A stretch of 64,000 bases of DNA from assembly GCF_000024005.1 (NCBI RefSeq), contig NC_013132.1, positions 8,798,001 to 8,862,000 of the forward strand, in the 5' to 3' direction. Shown in pieces: positions 53,541 to 62,516 of this stretch (within the stretch, counting starts at the first letter, position 1; every line of letters begins with the position of its first letter). A model generated the notes under the pieces. The model was not told the DNA's origin. It ran no database searches and saw only the letters and a program-made list of their open reading frames with translations. The DNA is from Chitinophaga pinensis DSM 2588 (lineage in GTDB: Bacteria > Bacteroidota > Bacteroidia > Chitinophagales > Chitinophagaceae). A program made the translations under genes and the position numbers.

Positions 53541-54083
53541 AAATAGTCGGACAGACCAGAGACACTCGTCCACAGCCTTCAATTATCTATTGGAAGTCAA
53601 TTAGTTCTTACAACAAAAGGCGATGAATGAGGAGTGCAATTTAGCCCTTTTAACGCATACATCATCCACTAAAGTCCATAGATAACTATTTTTTATTATA
53701 AGCAATCTATGATATTATAAATTCTTTTCAACCATTAGCCCTGCTAACTTTTACCCTTCCTCCCATCTAACATTTTCTTAACAGTTTCTGTGAAGATTTT
53801 GCTAAATAAACAGCCTAGCAAACTGATCAAACCTCCTGCAGACAAGCTTTTAGCGTTTCAGGCACAGATATTGATTTACACAAGACAAGCTAATATCTGA
53901 CTCCTAACCATCGAACTAAAGAGATGCCAAAGGCCAGCTTTCAGCCTTAACAATTGATCAACTGTTATATACCACGCATTCGTTCACCGCTAAATTTTAT
54001 AGCCTTCAGGAAGTTACTAAATCGCTATACAATGTTGTTTTCGGACAAATTATAAGTTGCCACACCCATTTAAAACAATCGAC
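53541..54083. other. Intergenic region without a recognisable gene
   Basis: It lies between divergent atpD and the DUF6600 gene. It is A/T rich with no ORF, repeat array or strong hairpin. A weak TATAAGTTG box near 54049-54057 could start the DUF6600 message. Confidence 0.5.
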
Positions 54084-55556
54084 ATGAAAAACATTAAAAA
54101 CTATATTTCATTAGCTGTGATTGCGGTTTCGCTGTCAGTCACCGGCGTATCCTGCGCCACGACCCGACAGCCTTATCAGCAGACACAGGTCTCTATATCC
54201 GGCTTCTACGATGCCCTTAGCCCATACGGTAACTGGACAACCTATGGTAGCTACGGACAGGTATGGATCCCGAACGCCGGTCCCGACTTCCAGCCATACT
54301 CTACCGCAGGTCACTGGGTATATTCAGACTACGGCTGGACATGGGTATCTGATTATGACTGGGGATGGGCGCCTTTCCACTACGGCCGCTGGGCATTCGA
54401 TGATGCATATGGCTGGATGTGGGTGCCTGGTACCGAATGGGGACCAGCATGGGTAAGCTGGAGAAACAGTAATGATTACTATGGATGGGCGCCGCTTGGC
54501 CCCGGTATGATGATCGGTGTCAGTATGAACATCCCGGTAGGTTACTGGTCATTTGTACCCTGCCAGTACATTACCAGCACGTATGTGAACAGATACTATG
54601 TGGACAGAGGTCATCGTGTGAATGTCTATAACAACACCACCATCATCAACAATACAACGGTGATCAATAACCGGACTTATTACCGTGGTCCTGCTACCCG
54701 TGATGTGGAACGTTACACCCGTAACGAAATCCGCCCCGTACGTGTAGTGGATGGTAACCGTCCGGGCCGTGCTACTGTTGACCGTAACCAGGTAAGTATG
54801 TACCGTCCGCAGCCATCTGCTTTACGTGGAGGACGCGGTAACAACACCTTCACCAATGGCAACGGCAATGACAGGAATAACTCTGACAGACCAGTACCTG
54901 GCAGGACTATCCGCAGAAATGACTTACCTGACAGAAATATTGACAGAAATAATGATGGCCGACCTGATAACGGTACACCCGGCAGAACAATAGACAGGGG
55001 AAATATGAATCGTCCGGACAATAGCACGCCGGTAAGACCAATAGAGAATAACAATAACAACAATATACCTGGCAGAACCAATGATAACCGTCCGACCAGA
55101 CCAGAGTTTGACAGGAATAACAACAGACCGTCCACACCGGCTCCGTCTGTACCGTCAGCTCCGTCTACAAGACCGGTAACACCGTCTAACCCGGGTAACA
55201 ACAATACGTTTACGCCAAGACCTGACAACAATACAAGGCCTGACCGTTCTAACAGCAGACCTGAAACAAGGCCCATGACGCCGACACCTAGCCCTGGTCC
55301 GGTAACAAGACCAGCACAGCCGCAGATGTCACGTCCACAGCCACAACCTGAAATGTCACGTCCGCAGCCGCAGCCTTCTCAGTCTCGTCCGCAGATGGTA
55401 GCGCCACAGGCACAACCTCGTCCGTCACAGCCTCCAATGCAGTCACGTCCGCAGGTACAGCCATCACGGCCGGCGCCACAGCCGCAGCCACAACGTGCTG
55501 CTCCGGCGCCATCAGCGCCACGTAGCGACAGAGGCGCCAGCAGAGGCGGTCGTTAG
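54084..55556 (+). CDS. DUF6600-type envelope protein with Trp/Gly/Tyr repeats
   Basis: About 490 residues from ATG 54084, which begins a signal peptide ('SLAVIAVSLSVTGVSCATT'; Cys24 may be lipidated but the lipobox is imperfect). Residues about 40-150 contain several aromatic repeats of the type 'YGWTWVSDYDWGWAPFHYGRW', the hallmark of DUF6600. The rest (about 225-490) is low complexity: Asn/Arg/Asp-rich, then Pro/Gln/Ser/Arg-rich with repeated 'RPQPQPEMS' units, likely disordered and surface- or peptidoglycan-facing. It converges on a GNAT gene with 3 bp between the stops. Confidence 0.85.
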   Translation: MKNIKNYISLAVIAVSLSVTGVSCATTRQPYQQTQVSISGFYDALSPYGNWTTYGSYGQVWIPNAGPDFQPYSTAGHWVYSDYGWTWVSDYDWGWAPFHYGRWAFDDAYGWMWVPGTEWGPAWVSWRNSNDYYGWAPLGPGMMIGVSMNIPVGYWSFVPCQYITSTYVNRYYVDRGHRVNVYNNTTIINNTTVINNRTYYRGPATRDVERYTRNEIRPVRVVDGNRPGRATVDRNQVSMYRPQPSALRGGRGNNTFTNGNGNDRNNSDRPVPGRTIRRNDLPDRNIDRNNDGRPDNGTPGRTIDRGNMNRPDNSTPVRPIENNNNNNIPGRTNDNRPTRPEFDRNNNRPSTPAPSVPSAPSTRPVTPSNPGNNNTFTPRPDNNTRPDRSNSRPETRPMTPTPSPGPVTRPAQPQMSRPQPQPEMSRPQPQPSQSRPQMVAPQAQPRPSQPPMQSRPQVQPSRPAPQPQPQRAAPAPSAPRSDRGASRGGR

Positions 55557-55559
55557 TCA

Positions 55560-56081
55560 CTAACAGCCATAAACTTCGAGATAAATTTCGTTACTGATTT
55601 TGGTAAAGGTATGTTCCTCCGGGGGCATACCTTTTTGCATTAAGAGCATAGGAAGCGGGGCGCCGCCTGCCTGATAGGGTGGTTGCAGATAATTGAAGGC
55701 ATAAGCCTTGAAGCCCAGTCCCTCGTAAAACCGGATACGGCGTTGCGCCTCGATAGTATGAGGTAACTCAACTTCCAGTACCAGCTTTCTATGATCTGCT
55801 TCAAGTGCCTGCATAACAGCACTGCCAATGCCGGCGCCCCTTTGTTCCGGACTCACCGCAAAGTGTTCGATAAATACAAAATCTGTCAGTTGCCAGTAGA
55901 ATACGAAACCGGCAAATTGTTCACTGTTCTCCAGCAGCCCCAGTCGCAAGGCCCCACTGTTCAGCAATACCTGCTGCGCAGTCAGGTTACGTCGTTCCTC
56001 TGCGGGAAATGCCTGTTCATATAAATCCGCTACATGTCCGGGGATGATGAGCGGTGGTAATAAATTCCGTATTGATAACAT
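55560..56081 (-). CDS. GNAT-family N-acetyltransferase
   Basis: A 173-residue protein with the acetyl-CoA pocket motif 'SPEQRGAGIGSAVMQAL' (about 78-94) and 'LEVELPHTIEAQRRIRFYEGLGFKAYAF'. The substrate is unknown. A minus-strand TACCTTTG box at 56094-56087 ends only five bases before the ATG. Confidence 0.88.
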   Translation of the reverse strand: MLSIRNLLPPLIIPGHVADLYEQAFPAEERRNLTAQQVLLNSGALRLGLLENSEQFAGFVFYWQLTDFVFIEHFAVSPEQRGAGIGSAVMQALEADHRKLVLEVELPHTIEAQRRIRFYEGLGFKAYAFNYLQPPYQAGGAPLPMLLMQKGMPPEEHTFTKISNEIYLEVYGC

Positions 56082-56086
56082 TACAG

Positions 56087-56094
56087 CAAAGGTA
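56087..56094 (-). promoter_or_regulatory. Putative -7 box of the GNAT gene (TACCTTTG)
   Basis: An exact TAnnTTTG on the minus strand, five bases upstream of ATG 56081. It implies a nearly leaderless message. Confidence 0.45.
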
Positions 56095-56263
56095 AGGCTT
56101 GTGTCAGTCCGGGAAGCTGATCAGTGTCAGTCGCTATACCTGTTTCTGATCAGCATTATCGTCCAAAAGAAAGAGGCACTGACTGCAGCTCGTCCAAAAC
56201 TACAGTAGTGCCTCACAAACGAGAACCCAAGATAAATATTTGAAAACGTCTTTTACATCATCA

Positions 56264-56866
56264 TTACTGTGGTACACACATGTAAGGGTCTACCGCTCCC
56301 GGTGCTGCCGGCTTATTGGCAGACCAACAGAAATTCATCGGCTGACTGGTAATACGCTGCAGTTTCAGGGATACCTTCTGCCCTTTCCGGCTGGAAGATG
56401 CATCTACTGATTTTGTACCTTTTGCAGGAACGTCGTTAACGGTGTACTGCTCCGTTTTAAACACGTCTCCGTTTCCCTTCATATACTGTACAGCTACCAC
56501 GACATTATCCAGGGGATATTCCGTCTGATTACGCACGATGATCTTCAGGTCTTTGATACCTCCCAGGAAACCGGTGCGGTAATCGCTTGTATTGACCGAA
56601 ATAAACTGGTTCCAGTTACGGCGGTAATAAGTACGCCGTTCTACAAAAGTACCTTCCGTACGGGCGTTTATTTCCCTTCTGTCGGCTATCTGCCGGGCCG
56701 TCTGGCTGTTTACTTCCAGAGAACGTCTCAGATCACGGTTTTCGTTGATCAGGCGCTCATTCTCTGACAACACCTGTTTTACCCGCTTTTGTTGCCGGGA
56801 GTAACTCATTGCCAGAAAAACTATCAGGCAGATGATTACAAAAATGTATCCCACTTGTCGCTTCAT
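56264..56866 (-). CDS. Membrane-anchored coiled-coil protein of unknown function
   Basis: About 200 residues from ATG 56866; an earlier in-frame ATG at 56947 would overlap the TolC gene and lacks a sensible N-terminus. A single helix ('VGYIFVIICLIVFLAMSY') is followed by a coiled-coil ('VLSENERLINENRDLRRSLEVNSQTARQIADRRE') and a beta-rich C-terminal domain. It is the last gene of the efflux operon, 37 bp after the TolC-like gene, so it may aid assembly (inference). Confidence 0.78.
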   Translation of the reverse strand: MKRQVGYIFVIICLIVFLAMSYSRQQKRVKQVLSENERLINENRDLRRSLEVNSQTARQIADRREINARTEGTFVERRTYYRRNWNQFISVNTSDYRTGFLGGIKDLKIIVRNQTEYPLDNVVVAVQYMKGNGDVFKTEQYTVNDVPAKGTKSVDASSSRKGQKVSLKLQRITSQPMNFCWSANKPAAPGAVDPYMCVPQ

Positions 56867-56903
56867 ATCAGGCGAAGTAGAAAAAATAGTGCCAACTCCG
56901 GAC

Positions 56904-58379
56904 TCATCTTTCTTTAAACTCGTATCTGATTTTCTGGGCCTTCTCAAAGTCGTACAGCGTTAACAGACGTACCGTATAGTAAGAGGTCCAGAAAGAACGC
57001 AGTGCATTAATGTAGTTCTGATTAGCCATATCCTTTTCCTGTTGGGCCAGATTGAGGTCTGTAATGGATATTTTGCCAATGTAATAACGCTGTTTCGTGA
57101 TCTCATACCGCTGTTTCGCAATGGTGTCCGCTTTAGCCGCACTTTCCAGCAGCTTGCGCTGGATGTTGAATTGCTGTGTCTGTAAATAGATCTCCTGTTC
57201 GAAATTCCTTTCCTGTTGCTGTATATCTATTTCTATCAGTTCCTGGTTTGCTTTTGCCTGTCTGACGCGATTACGGGCCCTTCCCCAATCCATAATCGGA
57301 ATTGACACCCCTACGCTCAATAACTGGGTTTGCTGCAGATTTCCGCCTCCATATGCGTTTTTAAGCGAAGCTCCCTGACGTGCCTGTCCGAAGTTGGCCG
57401 AAAGGTTTAACTGGTAACCGCTGTTACCCCTGGCTTCAGCTACCTGTTGTTCGGCTTCCAGTCGCTGACGACGAAATGCCAGCACTGCCTGACGATTATC
57501 CTGTGCTTCCCTTTGTGCGATATCCACGGGAATCATCAGCGTTGGAATCGTATCCGGTAATGCAACCTGCACGGAAGTACCTTTGGGTAGCGTCAGGAAC
57601 TGGGTTAATTCGCGATAGGCAATCTCCTTGCTCAGCGAAGCCTGTTCCAGGTTATTGCGGGCATTGATCAGGTTTAGTTCTATCTGCAATAACTCGTTCT
57701 CCGCGATCTTACCCAACTCATATCTTCCCTTCGAAATCTTGTATAATGTATCTGTATTGGCAACGTTCTGTTGCAATATTAACTCCTGTTGCTGAGCCAC
57801 CAATGCATCGAAGAAATAACCGGCCGCCTGCAGCCCCGTTCTTTCGAGTGTTTCGATGTACTGTTTCTTTGATTCCTCATACAGCAAAGGTTGTATACGG
57901 CTATCCCAGCGATAGGGATTGTATAAAAGCGTAGGTTGAAAATAGCTGATCGAAAAAGGTGTAGAAAGATACCCTACACTCGATGACGGATCAAATACGT
58001 CATTCCTTGACAGGTTGGTGGCAACGGAGAATTGTCCACCGGTAAAGGGAACGATCTGGTCTGCCGCCAGACTGGTAAACGTGTACGAATAGGAACTCTT
58101 GCTGAAAGCATAGGTACCATCCGGCTGACGGATACTTTCAATATTACCCAGAAAACTACTGTTGTTGGAAGCCTGCAGTTTTAATTGCGGACGGCGGCCT
58201 GCCACATAGTATCTGAAGGCATAGAGACTATTCAGCGCACTGCTGCGCGCTTTGTAGTAAGAAGGCGATTGTTGCTGTGCCTGTACGACCACTCCCTGCA
58301 AAGACAATGTTTGCTGAGCACAGGTAACAGAAAAGGTTAACAATCCACAGATCGTAAACAGAATAGGTTTCTTAATCAT
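56904..58379 (-). CDS. TolC-family outer-membrane efflux protein
   Basis: About 491 residues from ATG 58379 (signal peptide 'LFTICGLLTFSVTCAQQTL'). Two repeated outer-membrane efflux domains with long helices are visible, e.g. 'ARNNLEQASLSKEIAYRELTQFL' and 'NRVRQAKANQELIEIDIQQQERNFEQEI'. It provides the outer-membrane duct for the adaptor and permease encoded just upstream; its start overlaps the permease stop by 8 bp (ATGATTAA). Confidence 0.93.
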   Translation of the reverse strand: MIKKPILFTICGLLTFSVTCAQQTLSLQGVVVQAQQQSPSYYKARSSALNSLYAFRYYVAGRRPQLKLQASNNSSFLGNIESIRQPDGTYAFSKSSYSYTFTSLAADQIVPFTGGQFSVATNLSRNDVFDPSSSVGYLSTPFSISYFQPTLLYNPYRWDSRIQPLLYEESKKQYIETLERTGLQAAGYFFDALVAQQQELILQQNVANTDTLYKISKGRYELGKIAENELLQIELNLINARNNLEQASLSKEIAYRELTQFLTLPKGTSVQVALPDTIPTLMIPVDIAQREAQDNRQAVLAFRRQRLEAEQQVAEARGNSGYQLNLSANFGQARQGASLKNAYGGGNLQQTQLLSVGVSIPIMDWGRARNRVRQAKANQELIEIDIQQQERNFEQEIYLQTQQFNIQRKLLESAAKADTIAKQRYEITKQRYYIGKISITDLNLAQQEKDMANQNYINALRSFWTSYYTVRLLTLYDFEKAQKIRYEFKER

Positions 58380-59730
58380 GTCGCAAACATTCAATTGGGT
58401 TCTTATGAGCCGCCTTGCGGGCAGGAGAAATACCGAAGATGAGACCAACGGCTGATGCCAGCACGAAGGAAAGAAAAATAGATATACCGGAGACGATGGT
58501 GTGTATATCGGCTAACTTATCTACCAGGTAAGCGCCCGAAACACCCAGTATCACACCGATGATCCCTCCCGTAAGACTGATCAGTACTGCTTCAAACAGG
58601 AACTGCATCACGATGTCTTTCTTCTGTGCACCCAATGCCATACGGATACCGATCTCGCGGGTACGTTCAAGCACAGAAGCCAGCATGATGTTCATAATAC
58701 CAATACCGCCTACCAGCAGGGAAATACCGGCAATAGCACTCAGTACGATGTTAAATACATCCTTCGTTTTCTGTTGCTGTTTCAGCAACTGCTCCGGAAT
58801 AGTGATCTCAAAATCGAGTACGTCGTTGTGCCTGCGGCGCAACATACGGCTGATGATGGTGGCAGATTCCGACAGTGATTCCGACTCATGTACCTGTATC
58901 ACTAACTGGTCCAGCTGATGAAAGATCTGATTGCCGGGTTGCTGGTTGTTGTTGTTGAAAAAGGCATCTTCACCGGCGCCCAGGTAAAGCGAAGGATTCT
59001 TATAACGAATCAGTGAGGTCTGTATAGGGATATAGATATCCAAGTTGTAATCTCTGATACCAAGGTTATCCTTGGTGGCTTTTGAGATGGCTTTTTCTTC
59101 TGTAACGCCAATGATCTTGAGCCACTGCGCGCCGCATTTAATCGTTTTACCTATCGGATCTTCAGAAATAAAAAACTTACGTTTTACATCACTGCCGATA
59201 ATGCATACCCCCTCTCCGGCCACGCGCTGCCGCTGATTAAAAACATTGCCTGCGCCGATGCTGATATTATTGATTTCAAAGAAAGCCGGCTCCACGCCTA
59301 CGATCTTCAGTTTACTGCTTTTACTACCGTAGATCACATCCTGTTCCTGGATCATTTCAGGGCTGATCACAGCAACGGTCGGAATAATACGACGGATACT
59401 TTCTGCATCGGCAATACTGAGTCCTTTAGAAAAACGTGCTTTTGTAGCCGCTGCCTTTCCGTTGCCGCTACTGCTTTTATCATCGGACTCCTTCTGTTGC
59501 TGATCGCCGTCTTTTTTATCTTCTGCCTTTGGTTTGATGACAATGTTATTCACACCTACAAGTTTCATCTGATCAAGGATTTCCGCCTGTGCGCCCCGGC
59601 CGATGGCCAGCATGGCAATAACGGCAGCTACCCCGAAAATGATCCCTAATGCGGTGAGGAATGAACGTAGTCTGTTAGCGCCCAGGGAGTCCAGGGCGAT
59701 ATAGAGGTTGTTGAAATTTCGGTCCAGCAT
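58372..59730 (-). CDS. MacB-like ABC transporter permease (no ATPase domain)
   Basis: A 452-residue FtsX/MacB permease: N-terminal helix ('FLTALGIIFGVAAVIAMLAIGRG'), large periplasmic MacB core domain, then three C-terminal helices ('IAGISLLVGGIGIMNIMLASV', 'ALGAQKKDIVMQFLFEAVLISLTGGIIGV' and 'GISIFLSFVLASAVGLIFG'). A Lys/Asp/Gln/Ser-rich insertion lies at about 68-100. It is not fused to an ATPase, and none is encoded in this operon. With HlyD-like and TolC-like neighbours it forms a tripartite efflux pump. Confidence 0.93.
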   Translation of the reverse strand: MLDRNFNNLYIALDSLGANRLRSFLTALGIIFGVAAVIAMLAIGRGAQAEILDQMKLVGVNNIVIKPKAEDKKDGDQQQKESDDKSSSGNGKAAATKARFSKGLSIADAESIRRIIPTVAVISPEMIQEQDVIYGSKSSKLKIVGVEPAFFEINNISIGAGNVFNQRQRVAGEGVCIIGSDVKRKFFISEDPIGKTIKCGAQWLKIIGVTEEKAISKATKDNLGIRDYNLDIYIPIQTSLIRYKNPSLYLGAGEDAFFNNNNQQPGNQIFHQLDQLVIQVHESESLSESATIISRMLRRRHNDVLDFEITIPEQLLKQQQKTKDVFNIVLSAIAGISLLVGGIGIMNIMLASVLERTREIGIRMALGAQKKDIVMQFLFEAVLISLTGGIIGVILGVSGAYLVDKLADIHTIVSGISIFLSFVLASAVGLIFGISPARKAAHKNPIECLRHD

Positions 59731-59734
59731 TACA

Positions 59735-60985
59735 TTATTTTAATGTCGTGATTTTGGTTTCCTTTGCTGACTCGGGTTCGGAGAGATATACCACATCTCC
59801 TTCCGTCAGTCCTTTTTCAACAATTACTTCTTCGTCGTTTGATTTACCCAGTGTCACCTGTTGTTTGGAAATGTTACCTGATTTTCTCAGGTATACAAAA
59901 CTGGTCTTCCCTTCTGCAAACACGGCTTCCAGTGGGATGATCAGTTTTTTAGGTACCTCACTGATCAGGATATTGTTGGAGGTAGTCATTCCGGGTTTCA
60001 GAATAGAATCTACTTTATTCAACTTGATGTTCACTTCGAACACCTTTGCAGTGGCGCCCGGACGGGTCTCTCCGATATTCGCCACCGTCTTAACGACGCC
60101 TTCCATTTTTACTTCAGGGAAGGCGTCGAGTCCCATCGTCACTTTTTGTGACTGGTGAATTTTGCTGATATCAACTTCGTTGATATAGACTTTGGATAAC
60201 ATAGATGAAAGGTCCGGCAGCATGGCTACGCGGGGGTCCCAGGAACGTACGACAGATCCTGTTTTCTTTTTACCACCACTTGCCCAGTCGCTTATATATA
60301 CTAATAACCCATTTTTAGGCGCTTTAATGACAAAGCGGCTGCGCAGTTCTTCCAGACGGCCGATGATCCTTCCGAATTCATCTGCCTCTCTTTTAGCCTG
60401 CACCATCTTTGTCGCCGCCTGTTGCTGTTTGATCTTGTAATTGTCTTTCATCTGTACAAGATCACGCTGTGCTTTCTGCAGGTCGATTTCGGCCTGTTTG
60501 ATAGTAGCGGGCGGCTCATATTTACTGAGTTCCAGTGCGAGTTTCTTTTGTTCCATCTGGAACTGCAGATTGGTCATCTGATCGCGGGCTTCCCTTAGCG
60601 TCAGCGCCGTATCCAATGCTGTCTGCGTTACGGTTGAATTTGATTTTTCCAGTGATAGTTGCATATCACTGATACGTTTATTCACCAACGTTGGATCGAG
60701 TGTAGCGATGTAATCGCCTTCTTTTACATGTGAGCCTTCCGGCACCATCTCCTGTATCTTGATCTCATCATAGATCTGATTGGCCTGCAGATCGGCCGGC
60801 GCAGAGATATACACGGTATTTTCGGCCTGCAGTTCACCGGAACTGCTGACTACATCACGAAAACTACCTTTCCGGACTTTGGCTGTAATACTGCTGTCCG
60901 CAGCTTTACCGGCAAATAGAAAATAACAGATGGCAATTACAGGAATAACAATGGCAGCCAATAGCCACTTTCTCTTTTTAAGCAT
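59735..60985 (-). CDS. Periplasmic adaptor of a tripartite efflux pump (HlyD/MacA-like)
   Basis: A 416-residue membrane-fusion protein with an N-terminal helix ('WLLAAIVIPVIAICYFLFAG'), a lipoyl-like half ('VVSSSGELQAENTVYISAP'), a coiled-coil (about 100-215), then beta-barrel and membrane-proximal domains ('GLLVYISDWASG', 'VEKGLTEGDVVYL'). It links the inner-membrane permease to TolC. It is first in the operon, 4 bp before the permease gene. Confidence 0.93.
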   Translation of the reverse strand: MLKKRKWLLAAIVIPVIAICYFLFAGKAADSSITAKVRKGSFRDVVSSSGELQAENTVYISAPADLQANQIYDEIKIQEMVPEGSHVKEGDYIATLDPTLVNKRISDMQLSLEKSNSTVTQTALDTALTLREARDQMTNLQFQMEQKKLALELSKYEPPATIKQAEIDLQKAQRDLVQMKDNYKIKQQQAATKMVQAKREADEFGRIIGRLEELRSRFVIKAPKNGLLVYISDWASGGKKKTGSVVRSWDPRVAMLPDLSSMLSKVYINEVDISKIHQSQKVTMGLDAFPEVKMEGVVKTVANIGETRPGATAKVFEVNIKLNKVDSILKPGMTTSNNILISEVPKKLIIPLEAVFAEGKTSFVYLRKSGNISKQQVTLGKSNDEEVIVEKGLTEGDVVYLSEPESAKETKITTLK

Positions 60986-61163
60986 ATGGGTAAAATGGAA
61001 TTATGAAAGGCCGGGACACTGAGTAACTACAGACACGTTATAAAAGTAATCGTCCATTTGAAAAATAAATGTTAAAAGTACCTGTATAGACGGGCATGTA
61101 TCGACGAATACCTGCGATATAAAGGCCATTAGCCTTCCCTTATCGACTATCGGTTTTAAACAC

Positions 61164-61171
61164 TATTTTTG
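61164..61171 (+). promoter_or_regulatory. Putative -7 box (TATTTTTG)
   Basis: An exact TAnnTTTG on the + strand, 19 bp upstream of the ATG at 61191. No convincing -33 box is seen. Confidence 0.45.
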
Positions 61172-61190
61172 CACCTCAAATTAGCTTCCT

Positions 61191-62360
61191 ATGGAACTGG
61201 TGATCGTAAATAGTGAAAAAACAGCAAGGCAATTCATCGACGTACACGTTCAGGTGAATAAACACATACCTGAATGGATACGTCCGCTGGATAAGGATAT
61301 CAACCAGGTATTCGATCCTGAAAAGAATAAGGCTTACAGGCAGGGTGAATGTGTCCGTTGGATTCTGAAAGATGATAACGGAAAACTGATCGGCCGTATT
61401 GCAGCCTTTGTAAATAAAAAATACAAATCCAAGGGGGATAAGCAGCCAACCGGTGGGGTGGGCTTCTTTGACTGCATCAATGACCAGCAGGCTGCCAACC
61501 TGCTGTTTGATACCGCCCGTGACTGGCTGAAGGAAAAAGGAATGGGCGCCATGGATGGTCCTATTAACTTCGGAGAACGTGACCGTTGGTGGGGATTACT
61601 GGTAGAAGGCTTTCATGAACCGCTGTATTGTATGACCTTCAATGCGCCTTATTATAAGGAGCTGATGGAAAACTATGGTTTTCAGCCGTTTTTCAACCAG
61701 ATATGTTATGCAATGGATGTTGACGCCCAGCTGCAGGAAAAATTCTATGTCAGACATGCTGCTATCTCCGCAGATCCCAACTACCGGGCAGAGTATATCA
61801 ATAAAAAGAACCTGTCCAAGTATGCGGAAGACTTTACCATCGTTTATAATAAGGCATGGGCGAGTCATGACGGTGGGAAAGACATTACCAAACAACAGGC
61901 GCTGAACATCTTTAAACAGATGGAAAGTGTACTGGATGAAAAAATCGTCTGGTTTGCCTATTATAAAGAAGAGCCGATCGCCTGTTGGATGAACCTCCCC
62001 GAACTGAACCAGTTCTTCAAGCATATGAACGGAAAATTCGGCCTCTGGCAGAAATTAAAGTTCGTCATCCTGAAACAGATGAAGATGAACAAGAAGTTCA
62101 CCGGTATCGTATTCGGCATCGTACCGGAATTCCAGGGGAAAGGAGTAGATTCCTTTATGATCATTGAAGCGGCAAAAGTGATCCAGCGCAAACTTTCCTA
62201 CAGGGAATACGAATTACAATGGATCGGCGATTTCAACCCGAAAATGCTCAATATCGCGGAAAGTCTGGGTACTTATGTCAGCCGCAAACTGACCACTTAC
62301 CGCTACCTGTTTGACAGGGAACAACCTTTCGAACGTCACCCGATCCTGGGTGTTAAATAG
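61191..62360 (+). CDS. GNAT-like protein of unknown substrate (YghO-type)
   Basis: A 389-residue cytoplasmic protein resembling the GNAT-fold YghO group: 'CVRWILKDDNGKLIGRIAAFVNKKY' and 'GVGFFDCINDQQAANLLFDTARDWLKEKG' form the first half, and 'GIVPEFQGKGVDSFMII' resembles an acetyl-CoA binding loop in the second. It contains 'MDGPINFGERDRWWGLL', typical of this group. The reaction is unknown. It stands alone on the + strand. Confidence 0.82.
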   Translation: MELVIVNSEKTARQFIDVHVQVNKHIPEWIRPLDKDINQVFDPEKNKAYRQGECVRWILKDDNGKLIGRIAAFVNKKYKSKGDKQPTGGVGFFDCINDQQAANLLFDTARDWLKEKGMGAMDGPINFGERDRWWGLLVEGFHEPLYCMTFNAPYYKELMENYGFQPFFNQICYAMDVDAQLQEKFYVRHAAISADPNYRAEYINKKNLSKYAEDFTIVYNKAWASHDGGKDITKQQALNIFKQMESVLDEKIVWFAYYKEEPIACWMNLPELNQFFKHMNGKFGLWQKLKFVILKQMKMNKKFTGIVFGIVPEFQGKGVDSFMIIEAAKVIQRKLSYREYELQWIGDFNPKMLNIAESLGTYVSRKLTTYRYLFDREQPFERHPILGVK

Positions 62361-62395
62361 ATAATCAGGGTTGAAACCTTCGTTTAAACCCTTAC

Positions 62396-62461
62396 TACGC
62401 CGTTATTACACCCAAACCGCTTCGTTCCCGAACGGACAAATAAGAGGTTAATAACGGCGTA
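62396..62461. repeat. Nested palindrome, 13-bp perfect arms
   Basis: TACGCCGTTATTA (62396-62408) is exactly complementary to 62449-62461, and an inner CGTTC/GAACG hairpin lies at 62423-62434. It is in the gap between convergent genes, with no T-run. The inner core CCGCTTCGTTC...GAACGGA resembles that of the palindrome at 84-144. Confidence 0.6.
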
Positions 62462-62516
62462 ATAACGTTATAATACGAAGAAATAGCCCTCAGATAAGCC
62501 ATGGATAAGCGTTCCC

